Notes under the pieces: model-generated
Databases searched by the model: none
Told to the model about the DNA's origin: nothing
What the model saw: the letters and a program-made list of their open reading frames with translations, nothing else
Assembly (NCBI GenBank): GCA_013334925.1
Contig: JAAXWP010000004.1
Span: 1 to 64,000, forward strand
DNA: 64,000 nucleotides
Direction: 5' to 3'
Origin: Chlorobiaceae bacterium
Lineage (GTDB): Bacteria; Bacteroidota; Chlorobiia; Chlorobiales; Chlorobiaceae
Made by a program: the position numbers and the translations under genes
Shown: positions 18,919-28,567 of the stretch, in pieces
How positions within the stretch are numbered: position 1 is the stretch's first letter
Layout of the letters: every line of letters starts with the position of its first letter

Positions 18919-20091
18919 ATGAGCTGGAATTCCGTTGTCGGACATGAACATCAGATCCGGGTGCTGAAAAAAGCACTCGGTACCGGCCGTCTTGCTCATG
19001 CCTATCTCTTTGCCGGCCCGGAAGGGTCGGGCAAGGAGACCGTGGCTTTCGAGATAGCCAGAATCCTCAACTGCAGCCATCCGGACGCTGCCGGTGAAAG
19101 CGGCTCCTGCGGCGTATGTGAAAGCTGCCGCCAGGTGGAGCGATTCCTGCACCCGAACATCGAATACCTCTTCCCCGTCGAAGCCGCGCTTCTGGAGAGC
19201 TCGGACCCGTCGAAAAAGGAGAACAAAAAACTTGCCGAGGCCAGGGAACGCTATGAAGCCCTGATCGAGGAGAAGCAGCGCAATCCGTTCTTCACCCCAG
19301 CCATGGAGCGTTCGATGGGAATCCTGACCGAACAGGTGGTGATGCTGCAACAGAAGGCGTCACTTGCCCCGAGGGATGGCGGCAAGAAGGTGTTCATCAT
19401 ATCGCAGGCAGAACGGCTCAACCCTGCTGCTGCCAACAAACTGCTCAAACTGCTCGAGGAGCCACCGGAACACGTGGTATTCCTGCTTGTTTCATCGAAG
19501 CCTGAATCGGTACTCCCCACGATTCGCTCCCGCTGCCAGACCATCACGTTTTCTCATGTGAAACCGGCAGAACTCGAGGCATGGGTCACCAGAACCGCCC
19601 CTGAAATCGACGAAACCGAACGCCGCTTCATTATCAGCTTTTCACGTGGCAACCTCAGACATGCTGCCGAGCTGCTCGAAGAGCGGGCGCAGAATGGTTC
19701 CACACCAGTGCTCGTGCGCCTCAGGAACCAGGCTATCGACTATCTGCGCAATCTCGTCACCCCATCGCGATTCCACGAAGCCATCGGGACCTGCGAGGAG
19801 GTCTCCAAAAATTTTTCACGCCCGGAACAGCTGATGTTTCTGGGCTCCATGCTGCTCTTCTTCCAGGATGTCGCCCGAAGGGGTGCCGCTCCGTCCTGCC
19901 CCGAAATCAACAACCCTGATATCAGTGTTTCGGTAGACCGTTTCGTCAAGGCATTCCCGGCACGCGACCTGCTGCGGGCTTCAAGCGCCATCGAGGAGGC
20001 TATCCGCTCGATCGAACGCAACGCCAGCGTGCTTCTGGTGATGGCTGGGCTGACTTCGGAACTGAAAAAAGTGCTGGCAGGAAAAGGCTGA
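18919..20091 (+). CDS. holB: DNA polymerase III delta-prime subunit
   Basis: GRLAHAYLFAGPEGSGKETVA, CGVCESCRQV, NAANKLLKLLEEPPEHVVFLL-type motif. Confidence 0.93.
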   Translation: MSWNSVVGHEHQIRVLKKALGTGRLAHAYLFAGPEGSGKETVAFEIARILNCSHPDAAGESGSCGVCESCRQVERFLHPNIEYLFPVEAALLESSDPSKKENKKLAEARERYEALIEEKQRNPFFTPAMERSMGILTEQVVMLQQKASLAPRDGGKKVFIISQAERLNPAAANKLLKLLEEPPEHVVFLLVSSKPESVLPTIRSRCQTITFSHVKPAELEAWVTRTAPEIDETERRFIISFSRGNLRHAAELLEERAQNGSTPVLVRLRNQAIDYLRNLVTPSRFHEAIGTCEEVSKNFSRPEQLMFLGSMLLFFQDVARRGAAPSCPEINNPDISVSVDRFVKAFPARDLLRASSAIEEAIRSIERNASVLLVMAGLTSELKKVLAGKG

Positions 20092-20097
20092 AGGAGC

Positions 20098-20203
20098 CGA
20101 ATGGGTCCGATGAGTCCGATGAGTCCGATGGATTCACACAATCCCCATACGACCCATACGACTTATACGACTCATACGACCCATAAGAGGTATACGACCA
20201 ATC
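20098..20203 (+). repeat. 9-nt tandem repeats downstream of holB
   Basis: gggtccgat gagtccgat gagtccgat ... catacgacc catacgact tatacgact catacgacc. Confidence 0.85.
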
Positions 20204-20220
20204 TTACCTGTTCCCATCCT

Positions 20221-20541
20221 TTATTTCCCCGTCGTCTCGTCAAGCCACGACAGATACCCCGGCAAACCACCCGTTACCGGAATCTGGATGATCTCCGGAA
20301 CGTCGTAGGGATGATAGTCGCGGATGTAGTCCGCGAGTTCAGCGTAACGCTTCTCGGTCGTCTTGATCGTCAGCACGACCTCGTCTTCACGCTGCAGTTC
20401 ATCCTCCCAGAAGAACATGCTCCGGATATCTGACATCTGGATACAGGCTGCCAGTCGATTGCGCAGGATACCCTCGGCAAGCCGCTCCGCCTCCTGACGG
20501 TCAGGTGTGGTCGTAATGACAACACAGTAACTGGTATTCAT
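20221..20541 (-). CDS. cutA: Divalent cation tolerance protein CutA
   Basis: TTTPDRQEAERLAEGILRNRLAACIQ, FWEDELQREDEVVLTIKT. Confidence 0.95.
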   Translation of the reverse strand: MNTSYCVVITTTPDRQEAERLAEGILRNRLAACIQMSDIRSMFFWEDELQREDEVVLTIKTTEKRYAELADYIRDYHPYDVPEIIQIPVTGGLPGYLSWLDETTGK

Positions 20542-20558
20542 GACGCCATCTCCTTCGT

Positions 20559-21650
20559 TTACAACTCGATGAGTTCTTTGGTGAACCGCTGCAGCGGTTC
20601 GGCACCATCCGGTCCGAGCACGACCATATCCTCGATGCGCACACCATACCGACCTTCGAGATAGATGCCGGGTTCGATCGTGAAAACCATTCCCTCCTGC
20701 AGAAACTCGGTGCCGGCGGTACCTACCCTCGGCGCTTCATGCACCTCGACGCCGACACCATGTCCAAGGCTGTGTCCAAACTCACTGCCGTAACCTTCAG
20801 CAGCAATGAACGAACGAACTTCCGCATCGAGCTCTCTGGCACCCATGCCGGATCTTGCCGCATCGATTCCGAGCTGCTGGGCGCGCCGGACAATCGAGTA
20901 GATCCTTCTGGCTTCTTCGGGAATCCTTCCGAGCGCGACCGTGCGGGTCTGGTCAGAGGCGTAACCGTCGACCAGGCAACCCATGTCGATGACGATCAGG
21001 CTGCCCGGCTCGAATTTCGCCGTTGTCGGCCGAGCGTGCGGCATGGCCGAACGGATGCCCCCGGCGACGATGGGATCGAAGGAGTCCTTTTCGGCACCGA
21101 GTTTCCGGTGGCGGTAGGAGATCTCTGCGGCGATGTCGATCTCGGTCACTCCGGGCGAAATCATGGGAATGACCTCTTCGAGCACCTGCTCGCTGCAGGC
21201 AACGGCCCGACGCATCTTTTCGAGTTCGGCGACATGCTTGAACTCACGAAAGCCATCGAAAAAAGCCGATACCGAAATGAATTTCCGGCCGTTCAGCCCC
21301 GAAGAGAGTTGCTGCATCTCCTGCCAGGTGACGTGGTCCGCCTGCAGAGCCATGCGCTCACCAAGCCTGACAGGACCACCCGAAAGCTCTTTTGACAGAC
21401 TCTCCTTCATGATGACCGTCGCGATACCGGATGTCTCCCGGCGCACCTGCTCCTGATAGCGAAAATCGGTGAACAGCACAGCTTTCCCCTCCGCGAGCAG
21501 CAATCGTGCACTTGAACCGCTGAATCCTGTCAGCCAGCGGATGGTCGGCAGATCGGTCACCAGCAGCGAATCGATCGCCTCCGAGCTCATTTTTCTGTAG
21601 ATCTGACCGAGCAGGTCTGCCCGGTGTGCCTGAAGATGATGGTGCAACAT
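20559..21650 (-). CDS. Xaa-Pro aminopeptidase / M24 peptidase
   Basis: IDMGCLVDGYASDQTRTVALG, GHSLGHGVGVEVHEAPRV, FTIEPGIY. Confidence 0.93.
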   Translation of the reverse strand: MLHHHLQAHRADLLGQIYRKMSSEAIDSLLVTDLPTIRWLTGFSGSSARLLLAEGKAVLFTDFRYQEQVRRETSGIATVIMKESLSKELSGGPVRLGERMALQADHVTWQEMQQLSSGLNGRKFISVSAFFDGFREFKHVAELEKMRRAVACSEQVLEEVIPMISPGVTEIDIAAEISYRHRKLGAEKDSFDPIVAGGIRSAMPHARPTTAKFEPGSLIVIDMGCLVDGYASDQTRTVALGRIPEEARRIYSIVRRAQQLGIDAARSGMGARELDAEVRSFIAAEGYGSEFGHSLGHGVGVEVHEAPRVGTAGTEFLQEGMVFTIEPGIYLEGRYGVRIEDMVVLGPDGAEPLQRFTKELIEL

Positions 21651-21757
21651 GAACGAGGTACTCCGTAAAAGTGCAATTCAGAGCGGTAATGGTTAATAGA
21701 ACAGATTTTAGTATACTTCAATTTCGTTGATTTTCTCATCTTGACATCTATCAGCAC

Positions 21758-22795
21758 ATGCTCCAACAGGAACTGCTTCAGAGACTGCTGGGAGGGGCGC
21801 GCCTTTCCGAGCAGGATATGGAATCTTGCATGAACTCGATCATGGAGGGCCGTTTTACCCCTGCAGGAATCGGCGCCATCCTTGCCCTCATGCAGCAACG
21901 GGGAATCGATGCCACTGAAGCTATCGGCGCCTGGGATAGCGTCATGGACAAAGCCACGCCCCTCACCCTCGACCTGAATGCCGTCGATACCTGCGGCACT
22001 GGCGGCGACCATACCGGCACCTTCAACATATCCACCGCGGCTGCGCTCATTGCCTGTGGTGCAGGTGTTCCGATCGCCAAACACGGCAACCGTTCCGTGA
22101 CGAGCCGTTGCGGCAGCGCCGACGTGATCGAGGTACTCGGTTACAAGGTCGATCTTTCGCCCGAAGCCTCCGAGGAGCAGTTCCGTGAAACCGGTTTCGC
22201 ATTCCTCTTCGCCCCACTCTTTCACCCCTCCATGAAGGCGGTCGCGCCCATCCGGAAAGAACTCGGCATCCGCACCATCTTCAACATGCTCGGTCCGCTG
22301 CTCAATCCCGCAAGGGTGCGGCGTCAGCTCATCGGCGTTTTCGATCCGGGTATCATGGATCTGTATGCCGAGGTGCTGATGCATGCCGGATGCGACCATG
22401 CCATGATCGTGCATGGAAAAACCGATACCGGAGTCGGCCTCGACGAACCGAGCGTTTGCGGTCCGACGGAGATGCTCGAGCTGCAGAACGGCGAGCTCAC
22501 CCGGCATACGGCACAGCCCGAAGATTTCGGCCTTGGCAGATGGACCATCGAGGATCTCGAAGGTGGCGACAGCGAGGCCAATGCCAGGATCATACTGCAG
22601 ATCCTCGACGGTTCCGCCTCCCAGGCAAAGATCGATGCATCGCTTTACGCAGCGGCCATCACCTGCTATCTGTCAGGCATGGCGACCTGCATCGACGACG
22701 GCCTCAGCAAGGCCAAGGACAGCCTCGAGGGTGGCCATGCCTCCCGGAAGCTCTCGAGGATCATCGAGGTCAACCGGCGCCTGGCGTCAGAGTGA
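21758..22795 (+). CDS. trpD: Anthranilate phosphoribosyltransferase
   Basis: [37 protein letters not shown]. Confidence 0.97.
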   Translation: MLQQELLQRLLGGARLSEQDMESCMNSIMEGRFTPAGIGAILALMQQRGIDATEAIGAWDSVMDKATPLTLDLNAVDTCGTGGDHTGTFNISTAAALIACGAGVPIAKHGNRSVTSRCGSADVIEVLGYKVDLSPEASEEQFRETGFAFLFAPLFHPSMKAVAPIRKELGIRTIFNMLGPLLNPARVRRQLIGVFDPGIMDLYAEVLMHAGCDHAMIVHGKTDTGVGLDEPSVCGPTEMLELQNGELTRHTAQPEDFGLGRWTIEDLEGGDSEANARIILQILDGSASQAKIDASLYAAAITCYLSGMATCIDDGLSKAKDSLEGGHASRKLSRIIEVNRRLASE

Positions 22796-22886
22796 CGGCC
22801 GAGGTCGAAAACTCAAGGTTTACGATTGTTCGGAAAAACATGTATAATGAGTCTCTTATTTCCGCAGAAGCGAGAATCAGTACAAC

Positions 22887-23879
22887 ATGAACGGAAGCGA
22901 CACGGTCAATCCCGAGCTGCAGCATAACCTCAACGAGAAACTGCATCGGTCGGGCATAAGCCCCTCGAGGCAGCAGCTTATCCAGCAGGCTCTGGAAAAC
23001 GTCAACAGGCCAGGTTTCAGGATCGAGCCGTCCGCTATCCTGCCGCTCATGAAACCGGTCACCTGGTTCCCTCCGATGTGGGCCTTCGCCTGTGGCGTTG
23101 TCTCGACCGGACAGAGCGTCGGCGACAACATCTCGATCCTTGTCCGCGGAGTCATTCTCGCGGGACCGCTGATGTGCGCCATGTCGCAGACCATGAACGA
23201 CTACTTCGATCGCGAAGTGGACGCCATCAATGAACCCGAGCGTCCCATTCCTGCAGGCAAGATCTCCAAGCAGGCCAGCTGGCTGATCACCTTCGGGCTC
23301 ATCCTGACCGGTTTTCTCGTCGCCCTGTCGATCCACCCCTACGTCGTGGCCATCGCCTTCGTTGGCGTGCTCATGTCGCATGCCTACTCTGGCCCGCCCA
23401 TCCGCGCCAAACGTAACGGATGGTTCGGCAACCTGATTGTCGGACTCGCTTATGAAGGGGTTGCCTGGCTGACCGGCAGTTTTTCGATCACGCAGGGTGT
23501 GCCGTCAACCGAATCGATCGCCCTTGCGATCATTTTTTCACTCGGGGCACACGGCATCATGACCCTGAACGATTTCAAGTCGATCGTCGGAGACAATATC
23601 CGCAAGGTCGCTTCGATACCGGTACAGCTCGGTGAAAAGAAAGCGGCCATCCTCGCCTCGGTGGTCATGGACATCGCCCAGGTGGCTGCCATAGCGATCC
23701 TCGTGGCCAAAGGCTCGATGATGAGCGCTGGCGTAGCTACGGTCCTTCTTGTCATGCAGTTGCCCATGCAGAAAATCCTGATCGCGGATCCGGCCGAAAA
23801 GGCGGTATGGTACAACGCCTTCGGCACGCTGCTGTATGTGCTGTCGATGATGGTGTGTGCGGTCGGAATAAGGCCGTGA
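22887..23879 (+). CDS. bchG: (Bacterio)chlorophyll synthase family UbiA prenyltransferase
   Basis: QTMNDYFDREVDAINEPERPIPAGKIS, HAYSGPPIRAKRNGWFGN; paralogues bchK/chlG exist in Chlorobi so the symbol is tentative. Confidence 0.8.
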   Translation: MNGSDTVNPELQHNLNEKLHRSGISPSRQQLIQQALENVNRPGFRIEPSAILPLMKPVTWFPPMWAFACGVVSTGQSVGDNISILVRGVILAGPLMCAMSQTMNDYFDREVDAINEPERPIPAGKISKQASWLITFGLILTGFLVALSIHPYVVAIAFVGVLMSHAYSGPPIRAKRNGWFGNLIVGLAYEGVAWLTGSFSITQGVPSTESIALAIIFSLGAHGIMTLNDFKSIVGDNIRKVASIPVQLGEKKAAILASVVMDIAQVAAIAILVAKGSMMSAGVATVLLVMQLPMQKILIADPAEKAVWYNAFGTLLYVLSMMVCAVGIRP

Positions 23880-23895
23880 GGCTGATTTATTGACC

Positions 23896-23955
23896 TGTTG
23901 CGCGATTCGATTGCGTCGTTGTCCCGACAAGTCGGGATCGACGTCCTCATGTATC
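23896..23955 (+). repeat. Partial ERIC-like repeat, copy 3
   Basis: tgttgcgcgattcgattgcgtcgttgtcccgacaagtcgggatcgacgtcctcatgta; shares the left part of copies 1 and 2. Confidence 0.55.
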
Positions 23956-24023
23956 ACGTATTGGGTATAAGGCCGTGAGGAAAAAATGACGGGAAACACG
24001 GTCGAGTGCTCCTGATTTCCCAC

Positions 24024-24070
24024 AGGACCCATCGGACCCATTGGACCCATAGAACCCATAGGGCTCATGG
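24024..24070 (+). repeat. 9-nt tandem repeat array
   Basis: ggacccatc ggacccatt ggacccata gaacccata gggctcatg. Confidence 0.9.
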
Positions 24071-24224
24071 ATCAAGATCGGGGACCCCGCTTCGAAGCCT
24101 GCTATCCTGCTTCAACAGGAATTCCGCATTACACGTGACGAATAAATCCCTCTCCGGTTTTCGTTTTTAAGAACGAATCCGTATATTCCGTATCGAATTT
24201 TATAACGACAATCGAGAGTCTATC

Positions 24225-24443
24225 ATGTCCAAAGTCTGCGTGCTGACCGGCAAAAGCCCGAAATACGGCAATAACGTTTCCCATGCCAACAACCACACCC
24301 GCACCCGCTGGGAGCCCAACCTCCACACCAAGAGGATCTGGATCGAGGAGGAGAAGCGCTGGGTGAAAGTCCGCCTTTCCGCCAAGGCCATGAAAATCAT
24401 GTCCAAGACCGGCACCGCCGAACTGGCCAAGCTCCTGAAGTAA
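24225..24443 (+). CDS. rpmB: 50S ribosomal protein L28
   Basis: [33 protein letters not shown]. Confidence 0.97.
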   Translation: MSKVCVLTGKSPKYGNNVSHANNHTRTRWEPNLHTKRIWIEEEKRWVKVRLSAKAMKIMSKTGTAELAKLLK

Positions 24444-24484
24444 TCACGCTCCTCAGGGACTGCTGAAGCAACTCGGAAAATTTG

Positions 24485-24513
24485 AAGGCTCATCGTCAGG
24501 TGAGCCTTTTTTT
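24485..24513 (+). terminator. Rho-independent terminator, rpmB
   Basis: AAGGCTCAtcgtcaggTGAGCCTTttttt. Confidence 0.85.
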
Positions 24514-24517
24514 ATCC

Positions 24518-24958
24518 ATGGAAAAAAAGATCATCATCTACACGGACGGCGCCTGTAGCGGCAACCCTGGCAGAGGCGGTTGGGGCGCGCTGCTCATGTA
24601 CGGCACCACGAAAAAAGAGCTTTCGGGGTACGATCCGGCGACCACCAACAACCGCATGGAACTCATGGCGGCCATCAGGGGGCTCGATGCCCTGAAAGAG
24701 CCCTGCCATGTCGATCTGTACAGCGACTCCGCTTATCTGGTCAACGCGATCAACCAGAACTGGCTGACCCGGTGGGTGAAGAACGGCTGGAAAACCGCTG
24801 CCAAAAAGCCTGTGGAAAACATCGACCTCTGGCAGGATATCCTGAAGTTGATTAGATTACACCGCGTTACATTTCACAAGGTCAAGGGACACAGCGACAA
24901 CCCGTATAACAACCGGTGCGACGAGCTGGCCCGCATGGCCATCAAGGACAACTCCTAA
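24518..24958 (+). CDS. rnhA: Ribonuclease HI
   Basis: IIYTDGACSGNPGRGGWGALL, NNRMELMAAI, HSDNPYNNRCDELA. Confidence 0.96.
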   Translation: MEKKIIIYTDGACSGNPGRGGWGALLMYGTTKKELSGYDPATTNNRMELMAAIRGLDALKEPCHVDLYSDSAYLVNAINQNWLTRWVKNGWKTAAKKPVENIDLWQDILKLIRLHRVTFHKVKGHSDNPYNNRCDELARMAIKDNS

Positions 24959-24972
24959 CCCTGTCTTCCCGT

Positions 24973-26004
24973 ATGAACGGCAACGAAGAGACCAAAGCGG
25001 CTCCAGTTCTGCAGACTCCGAAAAAAAAAGGTCCCCGGGTCATGCTGACGCTGTTCATCGTCGGTCTGACGGGATTCCTCGCCGCACTTGTCTGGCTCAA
25101 CTGGCCAAAACCCAGAATGCAGCCCGAGACCCTGAGCCCCGAGCTTTCGACGATCATCCAGAATATGCCCGGCACCTCCGATGCGATGATCTACGTCGGC
25201 CTGAAAGATATAAGGCAGAGCCGTTTCTGGAATGAAGCGCTCCCCGATTCCCTGAAAAACGCAATACCGTTCAGCGCCGGCAAACGGGTGGACGAGCTCA
25301 TGAAGCAACGGGGTATCGACCTTTCCCAGGATCTCGACACACTCCTTATCAGCTACCAGCGATCGGGGAGAAAGCAGCAGAAATTCATCGGCATGGTCTG
25401 GGGTTCATTTGCCTCCAAGGCCCCGGCACAGGCGCTCCAGGCCGCGAGCCTCAAAACTGCCGATATTGCCGGACACCATGCCTACGCCCTCGACAGTACG
25501 CTCTGGGTTGCACCGATAGGACCAAGAAAGATGGTCATTGCCAGCAGTACCGAGATGCTTGATGGCTTCTTCAGGCCCTCCGGGCATATGCTTGAGCGGG
25601 ACTCGGTCTCATCGGCCATGATCAACAAGGCCATTTACAAATCTCACCTCTGGTTCACGCTCTCTTCCCCGCAGTGGACGGCAAGTGCCCTGCAGAGCCT
25701 GACCTCGAAAAACGGAGATGTCCGTTCGGTGGGCAACCTCAACAGGCTCCAGCAGCTGGCCATGTCGGTCAGATTCGACGACGGGCTGAAAGGGGAATCC
25801 GAATGGGTTTACCGGGACCGGAAGAGCGCGTTTTTCGCATCATCGTTCCTCTGGGGAACCATTCAGCTCACCAGCGCCGCAGGCCCCAGGACCTCCGAAT
25901 CAGCCAAAACATTCCTGAAACATGTCAGGGTGCATCAGAACCTCGAATCGGTCATCGTCGATGCTGATCTGCCATTGTCGGCCTTCAGGAAACAAGGAAA
26001 GTGA
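24973..26004 (+). CDS. Single-TM hypothetical protein
   Basis: One N-terminal TM segment (VMLTLFIVGLTGFLAALVWL), large extracytoplasmic domain, no family recognised. Confidence 0.75.
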   Translation: MNGNEETKAAPVLQTPKKKGPRVMLTLFIVGLTGFLAALVWLNWPKPRMQPETLSPELSTIIQNMPGTSDAMIYVGLKDIRQSRFWNEALPDSLKNAIPFSAGKRVDELMKQRGIDLSQDLDTLLISYQRSGRKQQKFIGMVWGSFASKAPAQALQAASLKTADIAGHHAYALDSTLWVAPIGPRKMVIASSTEMLDGFFRPSGHMLERDSVSSAMINKAIYKSHLWFTLSSPQWTASALQSLTSKNGDVRSVGNLNRLQQLAMSVRFDDGLKGESEWVYRDRKSAFFASSFLWGTIQLTSAAGPRTSESAKTFLKHVRVHQNLESVIVDADLPLSAFRKQGK

Positions 26005-26008
26005 GGGA

Positions 26009-26148
26009 GTGCTGAGGGATGAGTGCTGAATGCTGAATGCTGAATGCTGAATGATGAGGGATGAGTGCTGAATGCTGAATGCTGAATGATGAATGATGAG
26101 GGATGAGTGCTGAGGGATGAATGCTGAGTACTGAGGGATGAGGGATGA
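26009..26148 (+). repeat. 7-nt tandem repeat array, 20 units
   Basis: gtgctga gggatga gtgctga atgctga ... each of 20 in-phase units ends in TGA. Confidence 0.95.
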
Positions 26149-26163
26149 GTGCCAGTAATGAGA

Positions 26164-26287
26164 GCTGGACTGAATGGACGAAAAAACTATGGACGATGTG
26201 GAGATCATGGACAATGCAGGAAGGGAAACCTCCCTTAAAATTTTTGTCCATCATGTCCATTTTGTCTTTTCAGTCCATCACGTCCAT
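26164..26287. repeat. Inverted pair of degenerate 9-nt repeat arrays
   Basis: tggacgaaa..atggacgatg..atggacaatg / tgtccatcatgtccatttt..agtccatcacgtccat. Confidence 0.8.
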
Positions 26288-26300
26288 ACCTGATTCAGAG

Positions 26301-27290
26301 TCAGTTCATTAACTCGTCACCTCTTCCAAACACCAGGAAACCCTCCTTTTTGATAACGGTGATTCCGCGCCCGACAGGAACGCTGCGTCCTGGCTGCCGC
26401 TCCAGCAGGTCGTCAAGGCGTTTCAGAACCCGTCCGTCGACCGATACTCCCTGAGCCATGAGTGCCCTTTTGAGCAATTCCTTGCGCTCAAAGGTCGTCA
26501 ACCGCTGCAAGGTCACCACATGAAGCCGCCCTCCCGTGATGTCCAGCATGGGATGCATCCTGAGCAGTCGTGCGATATGACACTGGACAAACTCGTCGAA
26601 CTCACCCACCTGTTCCGACAGTCGCTGAAGCGCCGGGCTGAGTTTAGCTCCGAAACGCTCCTCGATTGCCGGAATCACCCGGTGCCTGATGAAATTGCGG
26701 TCATGAACGGTCTCGTGATTGGTGTGGTCGACCCGCCAGCCGAGCGATCGCCCTTCAAGATAGTCGAGCACATCGACTCTGCTGAAAGAGAGCAACGGAC
26801 GGATGATATTGCCATTGACCGACCTGATCCCCCTGAGACCGGTCATACCGGTTCCCCGGAACAGGTTGAACAGCAGGGTTTCGGCATTGTCGCCGGCATG
26901 ATGCCCGGTCGCGACAAGGGTATAGCCGTACTCATGGCAAAGTTCACCGAAAAACGAATAACGGAGCGATCGGGCCGTCTCCTCGATCGAACGTTTCGAG
27001 GTTTTTGCTTCGGCCAGGGTATCGAACTGACGTACATGGCATGTCAAACCGGACTCCCGAGCTGCATTCAGGACAAACTGTTCATCGCCCTCGCTCGCTT
27101 CACCCCGCAATCCGAAGTTGCAGTGGGCAATGGCGAGACGGCAACCGAGCACCGGCATGACAGCTATGAACAGATGAAGCAGAGCCATCGAGTCCGGTCC
27201 TCCTGAAATGGCAAGAAGCACCGCATCTCCTGAAGTGACAAGCTCCTGCCGCCTGAGGTTTTCCAGGAATCTTTTTTCGAATGGGTTCAC
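26301..27290 (-). CDS. tilS: tRNA(Ile)-lysidine synthase
   Basis: LAISGGPDSMALLHL, ATGHHAGDNAETLLFNLFRGTG, RPLLSFSR. Confidence 0.95.
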   Translation of the reverse strand: MNPFEKRFLENLRRQELVTSGDAVLLAISGGPDSMALLHLFIAVMPVLGCRLAIAHCNFGLRGEASEGDEQFVLNAARESGLTCHVRQFDTLAEAKTSKRSIEETARSLRYSFFGELCHEYGYTLVATGHHAGDNAETLLFNLFRGTGMTGLRGIRSVNGNIIRPLLSFSRVDVLDYLEGRSLGWRVDHTNHETVHDRNFIRHRVIPAIEERFGAKLSPALQRLSEQVGEFDEFVQCHIARLLRMHPMLDITGGRLHVVTLQRLTTFERKELLKRALMAQGVSVDGRVLKRLDDLLERQPGRSVPVGRGITVIKKEGFLVFGRGDELMN

Positions 27291-27467
27291 GTCAGCGTGT
27301 CCGAGAATTCAGGTTTTTTGGGTATTCACCTCGCTGTCAAGATAGCGACAGGGGCCCACTTCACCCAACACGCCACGAGAAGTTCATGCCACCGAGCTCT
27401 TTTATGCGTGAATTACAGGACAAAATAGTATCATTGTCTCCTCTGAAAAGAACAGGTACAAGCTCTT

Positions 27468-28112
27468 ATGCGCATCACTTCGTACGGAACAGGCAGCGTA
27501 GTCACCACGGCTATCGTCTGCACCATCATTGCAGGAGCAGGCTTACTCCTGCACTCCGCCGGCGGGGCGACACTTACCGCTGCGGCAGCACTCTATCTGC
27601 TGTTCAGCCTCTTTTTCTACCGGGACCCGGAACGCTCGTCACCTGCCGATCCTGATGCCATCATAGCACCTGCTGACGGCAAGGTTCTGCTGATCAAACC
27701 GGTCGATCATCCGCTGACCGGCGAGCCATCGACACTTGTCAGTATCTTCATGTCTCCGTTCAATGTGCATGTCAACCGCATACCGGTGAGCGGCAGGGTG
27801 TCTCACCTTCGATACCATAAAGGAAAGTTCCTTATGGCATTCGATCACCGGAGCATGACCGACAATGAGCGCATGGAAATTGGCCTCGACTGCCGCTTCG
27901 GCTCCCTGTGGTTCTGCCAGGTTTCCGGATTTCTCGCCAGGAGAATCGTCTGCAGGCTTGAAGAGGGCCAGGCAGTCACCGCGGGAAAACGGTTTGGCAT
28001 GATCAAGTTCGGTTCAAGGGTTGACATCGTGCTCCCCCGTTCGGTTTCGGTGCAGGTCACCGAGGGAATGAAAACCCTCGCCGGAGAGACCATCATCGGA
28101 TATGCGGGCTGA
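27468..28112 (+). CDS. psd: Phosphatidylserine decarboxylase (Psd-B type)
   Basis: APADGKVLLI, FMSPFNVHVNRIP, IKFGSRVDIVLP. Confidence 0.93.
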   Translation: MRITSYGTGSVVTTAIVCTIIAGAGLLLHSAGGATLTAAAALYLLFSLFFYRDPERSSPADPDAIIAPADGKVLLIKPVDHPLTGEPSTLVSIFMSPFNVHVNRIPVSGRVSHLRYHKGKFLMAFDHRSMTDNERMEIGLDCRFGSLWFCQVSGFLARRIVCRLEEGQAVTAGKRFGMIKFGSRVDIVLPRSVSVQVTEGMKTLAGETIIGYAG

Positions 28113-28209
28113 TTTTGATCGAAAACGCTTGGTTAGACACCGCACTTTGAGTATATAACTCTTCAGGCATACATCGCCCTCGTTTTACCCATTTTCCGGA
28201 GGAATACCT

Positions 28210-28404
28210 ATGTTTGGATTAGGCGGCCAGGAACTCATACTTATCCTGCTTATCATCCTTGTGCTGTTCGGCGCCAAGAAGCTGCCCGAGCTTGCCCAGG
28301 GACTCGGCAAAGGTATCAAGGAGTTCAAGAAGGCTCAGAACGAAATAGAGGATGAATTCAACAAGGCCATCGACGAAAAGCCGACCAAGGGTAAAAGCGT
28401 CTGA
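28210..28404 (+). CDS. tatA: Sec-independent translocase TatA/E
   Basis: [39 protein letters not shown]. Confidence 0.95.
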   Translation: MFGLGGQELILILLIILVLFGAKKLPELAQGLGKGIKEFKKAQNEIEDEFNKAIDEKPTKGKSV

Positions 28405-28567
28405 AGCGGCCCGTTTCAACCCACTGATGAATATTCAGGGGATCCGTTGAGGGTCCCCGTGTAAGTATTTTGGAGGCATCGGTAACTGCTCTTCCCCCAA
28501 CCACCTGAGCAGCCCCCTGCCCATAGCAGTACCCTTCGACATAGCCATAACATATCAGGAGAAAAAG

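Noticed and set aside
26009-26148. CRISPR array
   Set aside because: Contiguous 7-nt units with no spacers and no cas genes in the window.
25985-26260. Minus-strand ORF rich in IQHSSLIIHHSAFS repeats
   Set aside because: Translation of the heptamer array only; no start signal or conserved domain.
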